A stretch of DNA of 64,000 nucleotides from Noviherbaspirillum autotrophicum. Its GTDB lineage: Bacteria; Pseudomonadota; Gammaproteobacteria; Burkholderiales; Burkholderiaceae_D. Every line of letters begins with the position of its first letter. The stretch's first letter is position 1. The stretch lies in NCBI RefSeq assembly GCF_000818395.1, contig NZ_JWJG01000028.1, forward strand, positions 3,143,021 to 3,207,020, given 5' to 3'. A program made the translations under genes and the position numbers. Positions 30,366 to 37,754 of this stretch are shown piece after piece. Below the pieces are notes generated by a model, which saw only the letters and a list, made by a program, of their open reading frames with translations, was not told the origin of the DNA and did not search any database.

Positions 30366-31325
30366 TCACTTGGGCGGATAAATGCCCTTGTCCCGCGCCT
30401 GCTGGATCGGCTGCCACGGACCGTATTTATGCTGCTCCGCCGAGAAACCCGGCGTGTATGGCGGAAAAGCGGCGTCGAGCGGCTTGTTTTTACGCGCCGG
30501 GAAATCGGCTTCCAGGTTCGCCTTGGCCGGCCTGGGTTGGCTATTGATGTAAGCAGCGACGTCGAACGCCTGCTCATCGGTCAACACCGTGTTGGCATGT
30601 GTGGTCCCGCTCGGCATATTGCCCTTGATGAAGCCAGCCGCCAGCATGCCGCGCGCCATGCCTGCACCATTGTTATAGCTGTCCGCTCCCCACAACGGCG
30701 GGAACTGGTAACCCTCGCCATCACCTACCGCGCCACGCCGTAAACCCTGTCCGTTCTCGCCATGGCAGGCGACGCAGTAACCCATGTAAACCTGCTTGCC
30801 CAAGGCCGGATCGGCGGCACGTTCCAGCACTTTTATACGCAACACCCCGCCGCCGTCGAGCTTGTCTCCGACGGCGCGGCCGGTAGACAGGAAATGCAGA
30901 TAGGTGACCATCGCCTTCATGTCGTCGCCCTCGAGAGGCAGCTTGCGCCCATTCATGCTGCGTTCCATGCAGCCGTTGATGCGCTCCTCGATGGTCGACA
31001 CCGCGTCCTCACGCCCGCGGTACTGCGGAAAACCGACGTAGGTGCCGACCCAGGGATTGCCGAACTTGCGCATGCCGGAGTCGACGTGGCAAGACACGCA
31101 TGCAAGGTTGTTGCCGGCGTAGCGCCTGGCTGGATCTTTCGCCTCCGGCCCGAGGTACTTGTAGGTTTGATCCATGAGCAGCTTGCCCTGCCTGACCATC
31201 TGGCCATACTTGTCATTCGGTAGCTTGTCGATGTCGGGCGTCTTCCAGTCGGCTTGCGCCAGCGCGCCCTCCGTTATCGCCATGCCGACGACGAGTCCGA
31301 GAAGCGTTCTTCGTATTGTTTTCAT
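30366..31325 (-). CDS. TsdA-like diheme cytochrome c
   Basis: Periplasmic protein of 319 residues with a signal peptide (1-23) and two cytochrome c motifs, CVSCH (76-80) and CVACH (184-188). Between them is the pattern RINGCMERSMNG with Cys119; in thiosulfate dehydrogenase TsdA an equivalent cysteine is an axial heme ligand at the active site. The likely reaction is reversible oxidation of thiosulfate to tetrathionate. No tsdB is adjacent. The start at 31325 has GGGAGAAAG upstream. It converges with nirE; a link to nitrite reduction is only positional. A general diheme cytochrome c is the alternative. Confidence 0.72.
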   Translation of the reverse strand: MKTIRRTLLGLVVGMAITEGALAQADWKTPDIDKLPNDKYGQMVRQGKLLMDQTYKYLGPEAKDPARRYAGNNLACVSCHVDSGMRKFGNPWVGTYVGFPQYRGREDAVSTIEERINGCMERSMNGRKLPLEGDDMKAMVTYLHFLSTGRAVGDKLDGGGVLRIKVLERAADPALGKQVYMGYCVACHGENGQGLRRGAVGDGEGYQFPPLWGADSYNNGAGMARGMLAAGFIKGNMPSGTTHANTVLTDEQAFDVAAYINSQPRPAKANLEADFPARKNKPLDAAFPPYTPGFSAEQHKYGPWQPIQQARDKGIYPPK

Positions 31326-31754
31326 CGCCTTTCTCCCATAAAAAACATGACCACGGGACCGCATGGTGCCGTGCGCTGCGGTTCTGTGCTCAAAACCGTC
31401 CTAGGTCAGCAGTACGCCATACACCGTCGATGTTGAGAATCACGCGGATGTCGGCGTCGAAAATTTCCGTGATCGCCCCTTAAAACTTTCCAATGAGCAA
31501 TTCAATAACCACTATATGTATGCGGTTATTCAGTACCAATGACATAGGTCAAAAATTCCAGAGGCTTTGTTTTTCCATCAATTATTTCAGAAACAGAAAT
31601 GATGTCTTTCTAAATACCCTATTTTTTGCATCACTTGCACCAAATACACTGTGCTTCATCGATGAGGGCACCTCGTACTCACCGACGCAGGGTCGAAGCG
31701 GCAGATGCAGCTGCATGATCCCGAGTCAGCCACTTAATTTTTTGGAGAATGAAA
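31326..31754. other. Gene-free stretch with candidate regulatory dyads
   Basis: No coding frame is convincing. It contains an inverted repeat AATAACC/GGTTATT (31504-31510, 31524-31530) and ATGACATAGGTCAA (31539-31552), which matches an FNR/DNR-type box in 9 of 10 positions and lies about 200 bp before the DUF4148 gene. Promoters for the divergent cytochrome and DUF4148 genes must lie here. Confidence 0.35.
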
Positions 31755-32033
31755 ATGAATGCGAAACAATTGATTGCTGCTGTTGCCGTGTTTGCCGCTA
31801 CCGGGTCCACCTTTGCCGCCGATACTACAGAGTACGTCGACTTCAACGGTGTTCAGTCGACCAAAACCCGCGCCGAAGTCCGCTCTGCAATCCAGCAAGG
31901 CCCGGCCGCGCAAAGCAAGGAGTATGTGGAATTCATCAATGTCGCTTCGACCCGGTCGCGCGACGAAGTGCGCAAGGAAGCAGTCCAAGCTGCGCGCAGT
32001 TCGCGTGCAGACAACACCTACTTCGGCAGCTGA
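31755..32033 (+). CDS. DUF4148 small exported protein
   Basis: Product of 92 residues with a clear signal peptide (cleavage near TFA-AD, about residue 22) and a mature part carrying the DUF4148 pattern: two repeated units, EYVDFNGVQSTKTRAEVR and EYVEFINVASTRSRDEVR. The family is widespread in Burkholderiales and of unknown function. ATG at 31755 is preferred over 31749 because GGAG at 31744-31747 is 7 nt from it but only 1 nt from the other. A strong terminator follows, so it is monocistronic. Confidence 0.82.
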   Translation: MNAKQLIAAVAVFAATGSTFAADTTEYVDFNGVQSTKTRAEVRSAIQQGPAAQSKEYVEFINVASTRSRDEVRKEAVQAARSSRADNTYFGS

Positions 32034-32053
32034 TTGAGCCGTGCCACCTAAAG

Positions 32054-32080
32054 CGCCGCTACGATAGCGGCGTTTTTTTT
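32054..32080 (+). terminator. Rho-independent terminator of the DUF4148 gene
   Basis: CGCCGCT (32054-32060) pairs with AGCGGCG (32066-32072) around ACGAT, followed by eight Ts. Confidence 0.9.
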
Positions 32081-32534
32081 AAGTCCGGCATGAGAACAGG
32101 CATCACGAGGCAGTGGCTGCTCCGTTCTGCGCAACGATGAAACAGTATGCAGACACACGGAGCGAAAGCACTTGCGCATGACGTTGGCCACGGCAATGAC
32201 GACTTACCGCTGCATGGGCAGAGTTGGGAAGGCCACGCGCTATCGAGGCGAGAAACTGTTTTGGGACGAGAGCCTGTTGGTCGTGGGATGAAGCCAGGCA
32301 GACGGGATGACGGTTCCGGTTGCACCAGATTGAAACTACTTGGCGGCCGCCAGAATTCTTGGTCCACCGGAAGCCATCCTTCGCGATTTGCGATTGTCCA
32401 TCCCACGGCCAACAAGCTCTGGAGTTGGAAGTGTACTGAGCCCGCCGGGTGGCGCGTTGAGTTCAGTCAAGCGGCAGCTAGCGGCAAACGCCGCAATCGA
32501 TTGCGCGCAATGGACGTTACCAAGGAAGAAGTGT
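32081..32534. other. Stretch without a supportable gene
   Basis: Open frames on both strands (118-129 codons) overlap each other, have no ribosome-binding site and resemble nothing known to me. It may be decayed sequence between the DUF4148 terminator and the 3' end of rnpB. Confidence 0.3.
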
Positions 32535-32870
32535 GAAGCAAGCCGATAGGCCGGATTCTGTTACGGCAGGTTGCCCTGCTATGACAGCCATTCCTCTAGG
32601 CCGTGGATTACTCCACGGCTCAAGCTTCCTACCCGCACGCTCCGCGAGCAGCCTCAATGCGTGCCTATTTGGAATTGCTCCGGGTGGAGGTTACCGCGTT
32701 TCACCGTAACTTAATACGCTCGTCTCTGTGGCCCTATTCCTCACCTTATACCGCCCCGGCTTGCGCCGGGTAGGCTTTCAGCGTACGGCCGTTAGCCGTC
32801 ACCCTGCTCTATGGAGTCCGGACCTTCCTCCCGCTATCTTGCGATAGCCAGCGGCTGTCTGGCCTGCTTC
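32535..32870 (-). ncRNA. rnpB: RNase P RNA (bacterial type A)
   Basis: Catalytic RNA of RNase P, which matures tRNA 5' ends. On the minus strand it begins GAAGCAGGCCAGACAG, typical of rnpB, and ends with a GGCCTATCGGCTTGCTTC-type 3' region; the terminal GAAGC/GCTTC pairing forms helix P1. Conserved internal pieces are visible in the complement, including the GAGGAAGGTCCGGACTCC region (near 32815-32835). Length is about 336 nt, normal for type A. Ends are judged by eye to within a few bases. Confidence 0.93.
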
Positions 32871-32877
32871 ACACCGC

Positions 32878-32883
32878 ATTGTA
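32878..32883 (-). promoter_or_regulatory. -10 box of rnpB
   Basis: Minus strand TACAAT ends 7 nt before the first rnpB base, ideal for a start at 32870. No good -35 hexamer is seen at 17 bp. Confidence 0.5.
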
Positions 32884-33180
32884 CCGTAGCGACACGTGGA
32901 CCGTGGCAACCTTTTCCGCGCTCGAAGCACTGTGGATACGGTTCCCGTTAAAGATGGGACGATGAACATGCGGAATTGCCTACGACGTATCGTTGCCGCA
33001 GGAGAGTCGGCGACATGCCGGCATTACGACATCAAGCGCAAATCAAGTTGCCTCAACATCATTTCCAACTAACAAATTTTGAACTTTGCCGCCGCCGGTC
33101 GAATTTTTTCGCGCAAATATTGTCAAGGAATACGTCATCGCGCGATCATCTGATTCAGACCGAGGATTCTCTTCAGGCAT
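32884..33180. other. Intergenic region between rnpB and the HTH gene
   Basis: About 300 bp, more AT-rich towards the right, with no supportable gene. It must hold the promoter of the rightward HTH gene; no clear hexamers were identified. Confidence 0.3.
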
Positions 33181-33684
33181 ATGGCACTGGTTTCCATCAC
33201 CGAGGCTGCGAAACTTGTTCGCAGAAACCGCTCGACCCTTTATCGCGACATCGAGAAAGGGCGCCTGAGCAAGACTGTCACGCCGGAGGGCGAAACGCAG
33301 ATCGAAACTTCCGAGCTGCTGCGCACCTACGGACGGCTTCATCCCAGCGAAGACGATGATCCGGATGATCGTACCCGGGAAAGAACGCGTATCGCCATAC
33401 TGGAAGAGAGAACCCGTTCGCTGGAACGCGCGCTCGCGCTGGAAGCGGAATTGCGAAAGGTAAAAGACCAGGTCACCAATGAATTGCGCGCGCGGCTCGC
33501 CGACAAGGACAATGTGATCAAGGCGCTGGAGAGCAAGGTGCTCTTTCTGGAATACGACAAGCAAGTCGAGTCATTGTCGCCGGATCAGCTCCCGGAACAG
33601 GTCGCGAAACCGGATAAACCGAAAACCGCGGAACATGTGATGCCCAAGAAGGGATGGTGGGCACGATTTCTCACGAAGCGGTAA
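33181..33684 (+). CDS. HTH plus coiled-coil DNA-binding protein of unknown role
   Basis: Product of 167 residues. Residues 4-32 form a helix-turn-helix resembling the helix_turn_helix_17/excisionase type (SITEAAKLVRRNRSTLYRDI), with a short beta-wing after it. Residues about 65-128 are rich in Glu/Arg/Leu heptads and predict a coiled coil. The C-terminus is basic and ends GWWARFLTKR. Similar proteins are often annotated as plasmid replication or mobile-element associated, but no replication, integrase or transposase gene is adjacent. It could be a remnant of a mobile element inserted near rnpB or an ordinary chromosomal DNA-binding protein. Confidence 0.65.
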   Translation: MALVSITEAAKLVRRNRSTLYRDIEKGRLSKTVTPEGETQIETSELLRTYGRLHPSEDDDPDDRTRERTRIAILEERTRSLERALALEAELRKVKDQVTNELRARLADKDNVIKALESKVLFLEYDKQVESLSPDQLPEQVAKPDKPKTAEHVMPKKGWWARFLTKR

Positions 33685-33797
33685 ACCCCGCCTCACACAA
33701 GGCCGCCGCCGGGTTAAGGCCGCGGCTCCGCCATTGAAGGCGCCAGGCGCCGGCATCGCCACGCGCCTGGCGCACAGCTGCACCTGTCACACAGTGT

Positions 33798-35216
33798 TCA
33801 CGGCGCTGGTGACGCGAATTGTTGCAGCAGTTGCTGCGCCTGCGCCAGGTGCCCGCTCAACACCGGCAATACCCCTTGGGCAAAACTCTGGATATCCGCG
33901 TTGCTGGCATTCTGCGCTTGCGCTGTTGCCAGCGCCACCGCCGTCCGGTGGTTCTGCACATTGAGATCCATGTATGCGCGGTCGAAATCTATCCCGGATT
34001 TTCCCAGCAAGTCGATCAAGGCACGCAACTGCTCCGGCGGCAGCTCCAATGGCAAAACGAGACTACGCGTCTGAGCCAGCTGGATGATCTGCTTGTTGGC
34101 GGCAGTGTGGTCATCGATCACCTGTTGCGCAAACGCTTTCACTTGTTCGTTCGCGCTCTGCTGCAACGCGAGACGAGCGAGTTGTATTTCCATCCTTCCG
34201 CTCTGGAATGCGCTATACAAAAAACTTGGCTCGATGCCACGGTCGATAGCGAGCGCCGCCACCAAGTGCAATGCCAGCACCGGCAAGGCCTTCTGCGCCA
34301 GGTTCTTCACGTCGGGGTCGCGCCCCTGGTCCGACTGCTGCCGTGCCTGCCGCACATCCATCACATGCGCAACGACATTCTTGTCCATGTAGGCCTTGTC
34401 GAAATCCGCGCCTGACAGCTGCGCGAATGCGTCGGCGACAACCTGCTGCTCGGATGATAGCGCCGTCGGCAGCGTTACACCCTTTTGCTGTGCTAGTGCC
34501 GCAAGCTGGTTGTTTGCCTGTGTGTGGTCGTCGATCATGCGCTGTGCAAAGCGCTTGACGGCGTCGCTCGTTGTGCGCTCCAGTGCCAGTTGGGACAGTT
34601 GGATCTCGGCCAGCCCGTCGCGGTAGGCACTGACCAGGAAAGCCGACGGGTCAAGCAGGTTGTTGATTTCTTCTGCCAGCGCGAGGTGGATTTTCAGTAT
34701 CGGCAGGCTGGCGTCCGCGAGCGCCTGCACATCAGCATCATTTCCTTGCAGTGCCTGCAGCCTGGCAGCGGCCACATCCTTGTCATGCGCAGCGACATTT
34801 GCGGCCATGTAAGCGCGGTCGAATTCATCGCCCGACAAGGCAGCCAGCCGGTCGGCCAGAGCTTTCTGTTCAGGCGAGAGATCAGTCGGCAAGGCAATGT
34901 TCTTGCTTTGCGCGAGTTGTGTCATTTCGTTGTTCATCCGCGTGTGGTCGTCGATCATGCGCTGCGCGAAATTCCTCACCTCGTTATTCCCGGCTTTTTG
35001 CAGTGCAAGCTGTGACAACTGGATTTCCGCCAAACCATCCTGATACGCATCCATCAAGAACTGAGTGCTATTGAGGGCGGTGTCCGCGACAACTGAGTTA
35101 GCCAGCATCGCGGCGGGTGCCGCCGACGCGCCAGCCACGCTTCCGGTTCCACTTCCCCCACCGCAACCGGCGAGTGCGAGCATCACAAGAACTAAAGAAA
35201 GCTTTTTCTTTTTCAT
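33798..35216 (-). CDS. Lipoprotein with three tandem DUF4142 domains
   Basis: A 472-residue exported lipoprotein (signal with LALAGC, Cys19, then a Gly/Ser linker) made of three consecutive DUF4142 (ferritin-like four-helix) units, about residues 52-190, 196-335 and 338-470. Each repeat has the pattern EIQL..LAL...... V..FAQ..IDDHT..N and a later DFD+AYM..NV..H. Single DUF4142 proteins are usually about 180-200 residues, so this looks like an internal triplication; the third copy diverges most. Function is unknown; the histidine and acidic pattern is compatible with metal binding. ATG at 35216 has GGAG 7 nt upstream; 66 further open codons upstream are rejected. Confidence 0.85.
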   Translation of the reverse strand: MKKKKLSLVLVMLALAGCGGGSGTGSVAGASAAPAAMLANSVVADTALNSTQFLMDAYQDGLAEIQLSQLALQKAGNNEVRNFAQRMIDDHTRMNNEMTQLAQSKNIALPTDLSPEQKALADRLAALSGDEFDRAYMAANVAAHDKDVAAARLQALQGNDADVQALADASLPILKIHLALAEEINNLLDPSAFLVSAYRDGLAEIQLSQLALERTTSDAVKRFAQRMIDDHTQANNQLAALAQQKGVTLPTALSSEQQVVADAFAQLSGADFDKAYMDKNVVAHVMDVRQARQQSDQGRDPDVKNLAQKALPVLALHLVAALAIDRGIEPSFLYSAFQSGRMEIQLARLALQQSANEQVKAFAQQVIDDHTAANKQIIQLAQTRSLVLPLELPPEQLRALIDLLGKSGIDFDRAYMDLNVQNHRTAVALATAQAQNASNADIQSFAQGVLPVLSGHLAQAQQLLQQFASPAP

Positions 35217-35516
35217 TGCAGGACTCCAATACAGGAAATACCGCACCAAGGTCTGATGTTTCAGCGGATAAGGAAGATGAAACGAGGCACGATAAACATG
35301 CACCGAACTTGAACGACGTGTCCGGAGGTGAATTGAAAACAAGCCGGAAGCCGTGGCTTGAGCGTGGCGTCCGACCGAGGAGAATTCAATGTAGGCGCCA
35401 GATGCGGGAAACACCAGAATTAGATCGACGGTCGCATGCGAAAGAGCATTGCACTCTTTCCGTCACTCATATGAGGGACGCCACAGGGTAGGCCCGTCGC
35501 ATTGAATTTCGGCCAT
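35217..35516. other. Gene-free region upstream of the DUF4142 lipoprotein
   Basis: No gene is supportable on either strand. It presumably contains the leftward promoter of the lipoprotein gene; no clear hexamers or operators were found. Confidence 0.3.
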
Positions 35517-35550
35517 AAAAAAAACCCCGCTGAACAAATCAGCGGGGTTT
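35517..35550 (-). terminator. Rho-independent terminator of the beta-oxidation cluster
   Basis: AAACCCCGCTGA (35522-35533) pairs perfectly with TCAGCGGGGTTT (35539-35550) around a 5-nt loop. On the minus strand it is followed by eight Ts (35524-35517), so it ends transcripts from the enoyl-CoA hydratase gene. Confidence 0.88.
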
Positions 35551-35647
35551 CATGCGCGAGGTCGTTGATGGGAACAGCATTTGTTGCTGCGATAAAAACC
35601 GAATGGCGACCTTCAGCGCATGGTGCGCTTGATGCGGCAACCGGCAG

Positions 35648-36415
35648 TTATGCAAACTTGGTGAAGTCAGGGCGCCGTTTCTCGAAGAATGCGGTAAATG
35701 CTTCTTTTGCTTCCTTCGCAATCAGCATTTCGCCGAAATGCTTGTTTTCGTCCATCATGCGTGCGTCAACAACAGCAGCTTGCGCGCCTTTCATCAAGCG
35801 CTTGGTCACACGCAGCGACGACGCCGGCAAGGCAACCAGTTTAGCCGCCTGCCCATGCGCAAATGGCACCAGGTCGTCGATTGGCAACACGCGGCTGACC
35901 AGTCCCATCTCATACGCTTCCTGCGCCGAAAAAGCTTCACCGAGCATCAATTTTTCCGCCGCCCGCTGATAGCCGACCATTTGCGGGAACAGCATGCTGG
36001 AAGCGAACTCCGGACACAAGCCAAGCTGCGTGAACGGCATCGCGAATTTCGCGTTTTCCGCCGCATACACCAGGTCACAATGCATCAGTAGCGTCGTACC
36101 GATCCCCACCGCATTGCCGGCCACGGCGGCAACCACCGGCTTGCTCGCTGAACTCAGCGCGCGCATGAATTGCGCTACCGGCCGATCGCCGACCTCGGCT
36201 GATTCATTCTTCAAAAAGTCGTCAAGATCGTTCCCGGCAGTGAATACTTCCGGCTTGCCGATAATAAGAATGGCGCGTACGGCGGCGTCGCCTTCCGCAT
36301 TCCTGATCGCATCGGCCATCATCTGATACATCGCGGCGGTAATCGCGTTTTTCTTCTCCGGCCGATTGAACTCAATCGTCAGGATGCCATTCGCCTTGCT
36401 GGTCAAAATATCCAT
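35648..36415 (-). CDS. Enoyl-CoA hydratase/isomerase family protein
   Basis: Crotonase-fold enzyme of 255 residues acting on enoyl-CoA in beta-oxidation. Visible are the CoA-binding FNRPEKKNAI (about 16-25), the oxyanion-hole region TAGNDLDDF (about 59-67) and GNAVGIGTTLLMHCDLVYA (about 99-117). The single acidic residue in LCPEFASS (about 135) is more typical of delta3-delta2 enoyl-CoA isomerases than of true hydratases, which use two glutamates. It is last in the fatty-acid cluster but set apart from the thiolase gene by a terminator-like hairpin. Confidence 0.85.
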   Translation of the reverse strand: MDILTSKANGILTIEFNRPEKKNAITAAMYQMMADAIRNAEGDAAVRAILIIGKPEVFTAGNDLDDFLKNESAEVGDRPVAQFMRALSSASKPVVAAVAGNAVGIGTTLLMHCDLVYAAENAKFAMPFTQLGLCPEFASSMLFPQMVGYQRAAEKLMLGEAFSAQEAYEMGLVSRVLPIDDLVPFAHGQAAKLVALPASSLRVTKRLMKGAQAAVVDARMMDENKHFGEMLIAKEAKEAFTAFFEKRRPDFTKFA

Positions 36416-36428
36416 GAACTCTCCTATG

Positions 36429-36462
36429 AAAAAGCCGCACGGCTTGCGGCCGTACGGCTTTT
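36429..36462 (-). terminator. Terminator-like hairpin after the thiolase gene
   Basis: A 14-bp stem with one mismatch (arms 36429-36443 and 36449-36462) has A-runs and T-runs at its ends, so it could act on the leftward transcript. It lies between the thiolase stop and the enoyl-CoA hydratase start. Confidence 0.65.
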
Positions 36463-36525
36463 AACTGATGCCCCGAATTGGTCCGGCATATCCCACTTCT
36501 AAGTTATGCCATGGCGCAACATATC

Positions 36526-37722
36526 TTACACGCGTTCGAAAATACCCGCAGCGCCCATGCCGGTGCCGACGCACATGGTGACCATGCCGTACTTCAGGTT
36601 CTTGCGGCGCAGTGCGTGAATCACAGTCGCGGAGCGGATCGCGCCGGTCGCGCCCAGCGGGTGGCCCAACGCAATCGCGCCGCCCATCGGGTTGACCTTG
36701 GACGGATCAAGGCCGAGGTCCTGCACCACTGCCAGCGATTGCGCAGCGAATGCTTCGTTCAGCTCGAACCAGTCGATCTGGTCTTGCGTGATGCCAGCGG
36801 CGCGGCATGCAGCAGGAATTGCTTCCTTCGGACCGATACCCATGATTTCCGGCGGCACGCCGCGCACGGCGAACGACGAGAACTTGGCCAGCGGGGTCAG
36901 GTTGAACTGCTTCAGGATTCTTTCGGAAACCAGGATCAGCGCGCCTGCGCCGTCGGAAGTCTGCGAGCTGTTACCGGCAGTGACCGAACCCTTGGCAGCG
37001 AACACCGGCTTCAGGCGAGCCAGGCCTTCCATGCTGGTATCCGGGCGGGCGCCTTCGTCCATGTTGACGGTGCGGGTCTTGATGTCGATCTGGCCGGTTG
37101 CCAGGTTCGGGATGCGCTCGATGATTTCAACTGAAGTCATTTCGTCGTTGAACTCGCCGGCTTGTTGTGCGGCGATGGCGCGACGGTGCGATTCCACCGC
37201 AAACTGGTCCTGCGCTTCGCGCGAGACCTTCCACTGCTGAGCGACCTTCTCAGCGGTCAGGCCCATGCCGTAGGCCATGCCGATGTTTTCATCCTTGAAG
37301 GTGTTCATGTTGATCGACGGATGGTGGCCCATCATCGGCACCATCGACATCGACTCCGCGCCGGCGGCGATCATCACGTCGGCCTGGCCGACCTTGATAC
37401 GGTCGGCAGCCATCGCGACGGCGGTGATGCCGGATGCGCAGTAACGGTTGATGGTGACGCCGCCGATGGTGTTCGGCAGGCCGGCCAGCAGGATGGCGTT
37501 ACGTGCCATGTTCAGGCCCTGCTCCGCTTCCGGGAACGAGCAGCCGACGATCGCGTCTTCGATCAGTTTCGGATCCAGGCCCGGCACTTGCGCAATCGCG
37601 GACTGGATCGCACGCACCAGCAGGTCGTCCGGACGCACGTTCTTGAACATGCCGCGCGGCGCCTTGCCGATCGGGGTGCGGGTAGCGGCGACAACGTAAG
37701 CTTCTTGAAGTTGTTTAGTCAT
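36526..37722 (-). CDS. fadA: Acetyl-CoA C-acyltransferase (3-ketoacyl-CoA thiolase)
   Basis: Thiolase of 398 residues that cleaves 3-ketoacyl-CoA in the last beta-oxidation step. Active-site residues are seen in INRYCASG (acylated cysteine, about residue 95), GHPLGATG (histidine, about 354) and CVGTGMGAAG (second cysteine, about 384). It follows the multifunctional dehydrogenase gene by 32 bp. A biosynthetic acetoacetyl-CoA role is less likely, given the neighbours. Confidence 0.92.
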   Translation of the reverse strand: MTKQLQEAYVVAATRTPIGKAPRGMFKNVRPDDLLVRAIQSAIAQVPGLDPKLIEDAIVGCSFPEAEQGLNMARNAILLAGLPNTIGGVTINRYCASGITAVAMAADRIKVGQADVMIAAGAESMSMVPMMGHHPSINMNTFKDENIGMAYGMGLTAEKVAQQWKVSREAQDQFAVESHRRAIAAQQAGEFNDEMTSVEIIERIPNLATGQIDIKTRTVNMDEGARPDTSMEGLARLKPVFAAKGSVTAGNSSQTSDGAGALILVSERILKQFNLTPLAKFSSFAVRGVPPEIMGIGPKEAIPAACRAAGITQDQIDWFELNEAFAAQSLAVVQDLGLDPSKVNPMGGAIALGHPLGATGAIRSATVIHALRRKNLKYGMVTMCVGTGMGAAGIFERV

Positions 37723-37754
37723 TTTGTATGCTCCAAATCCGTGTAAATGCGCGA

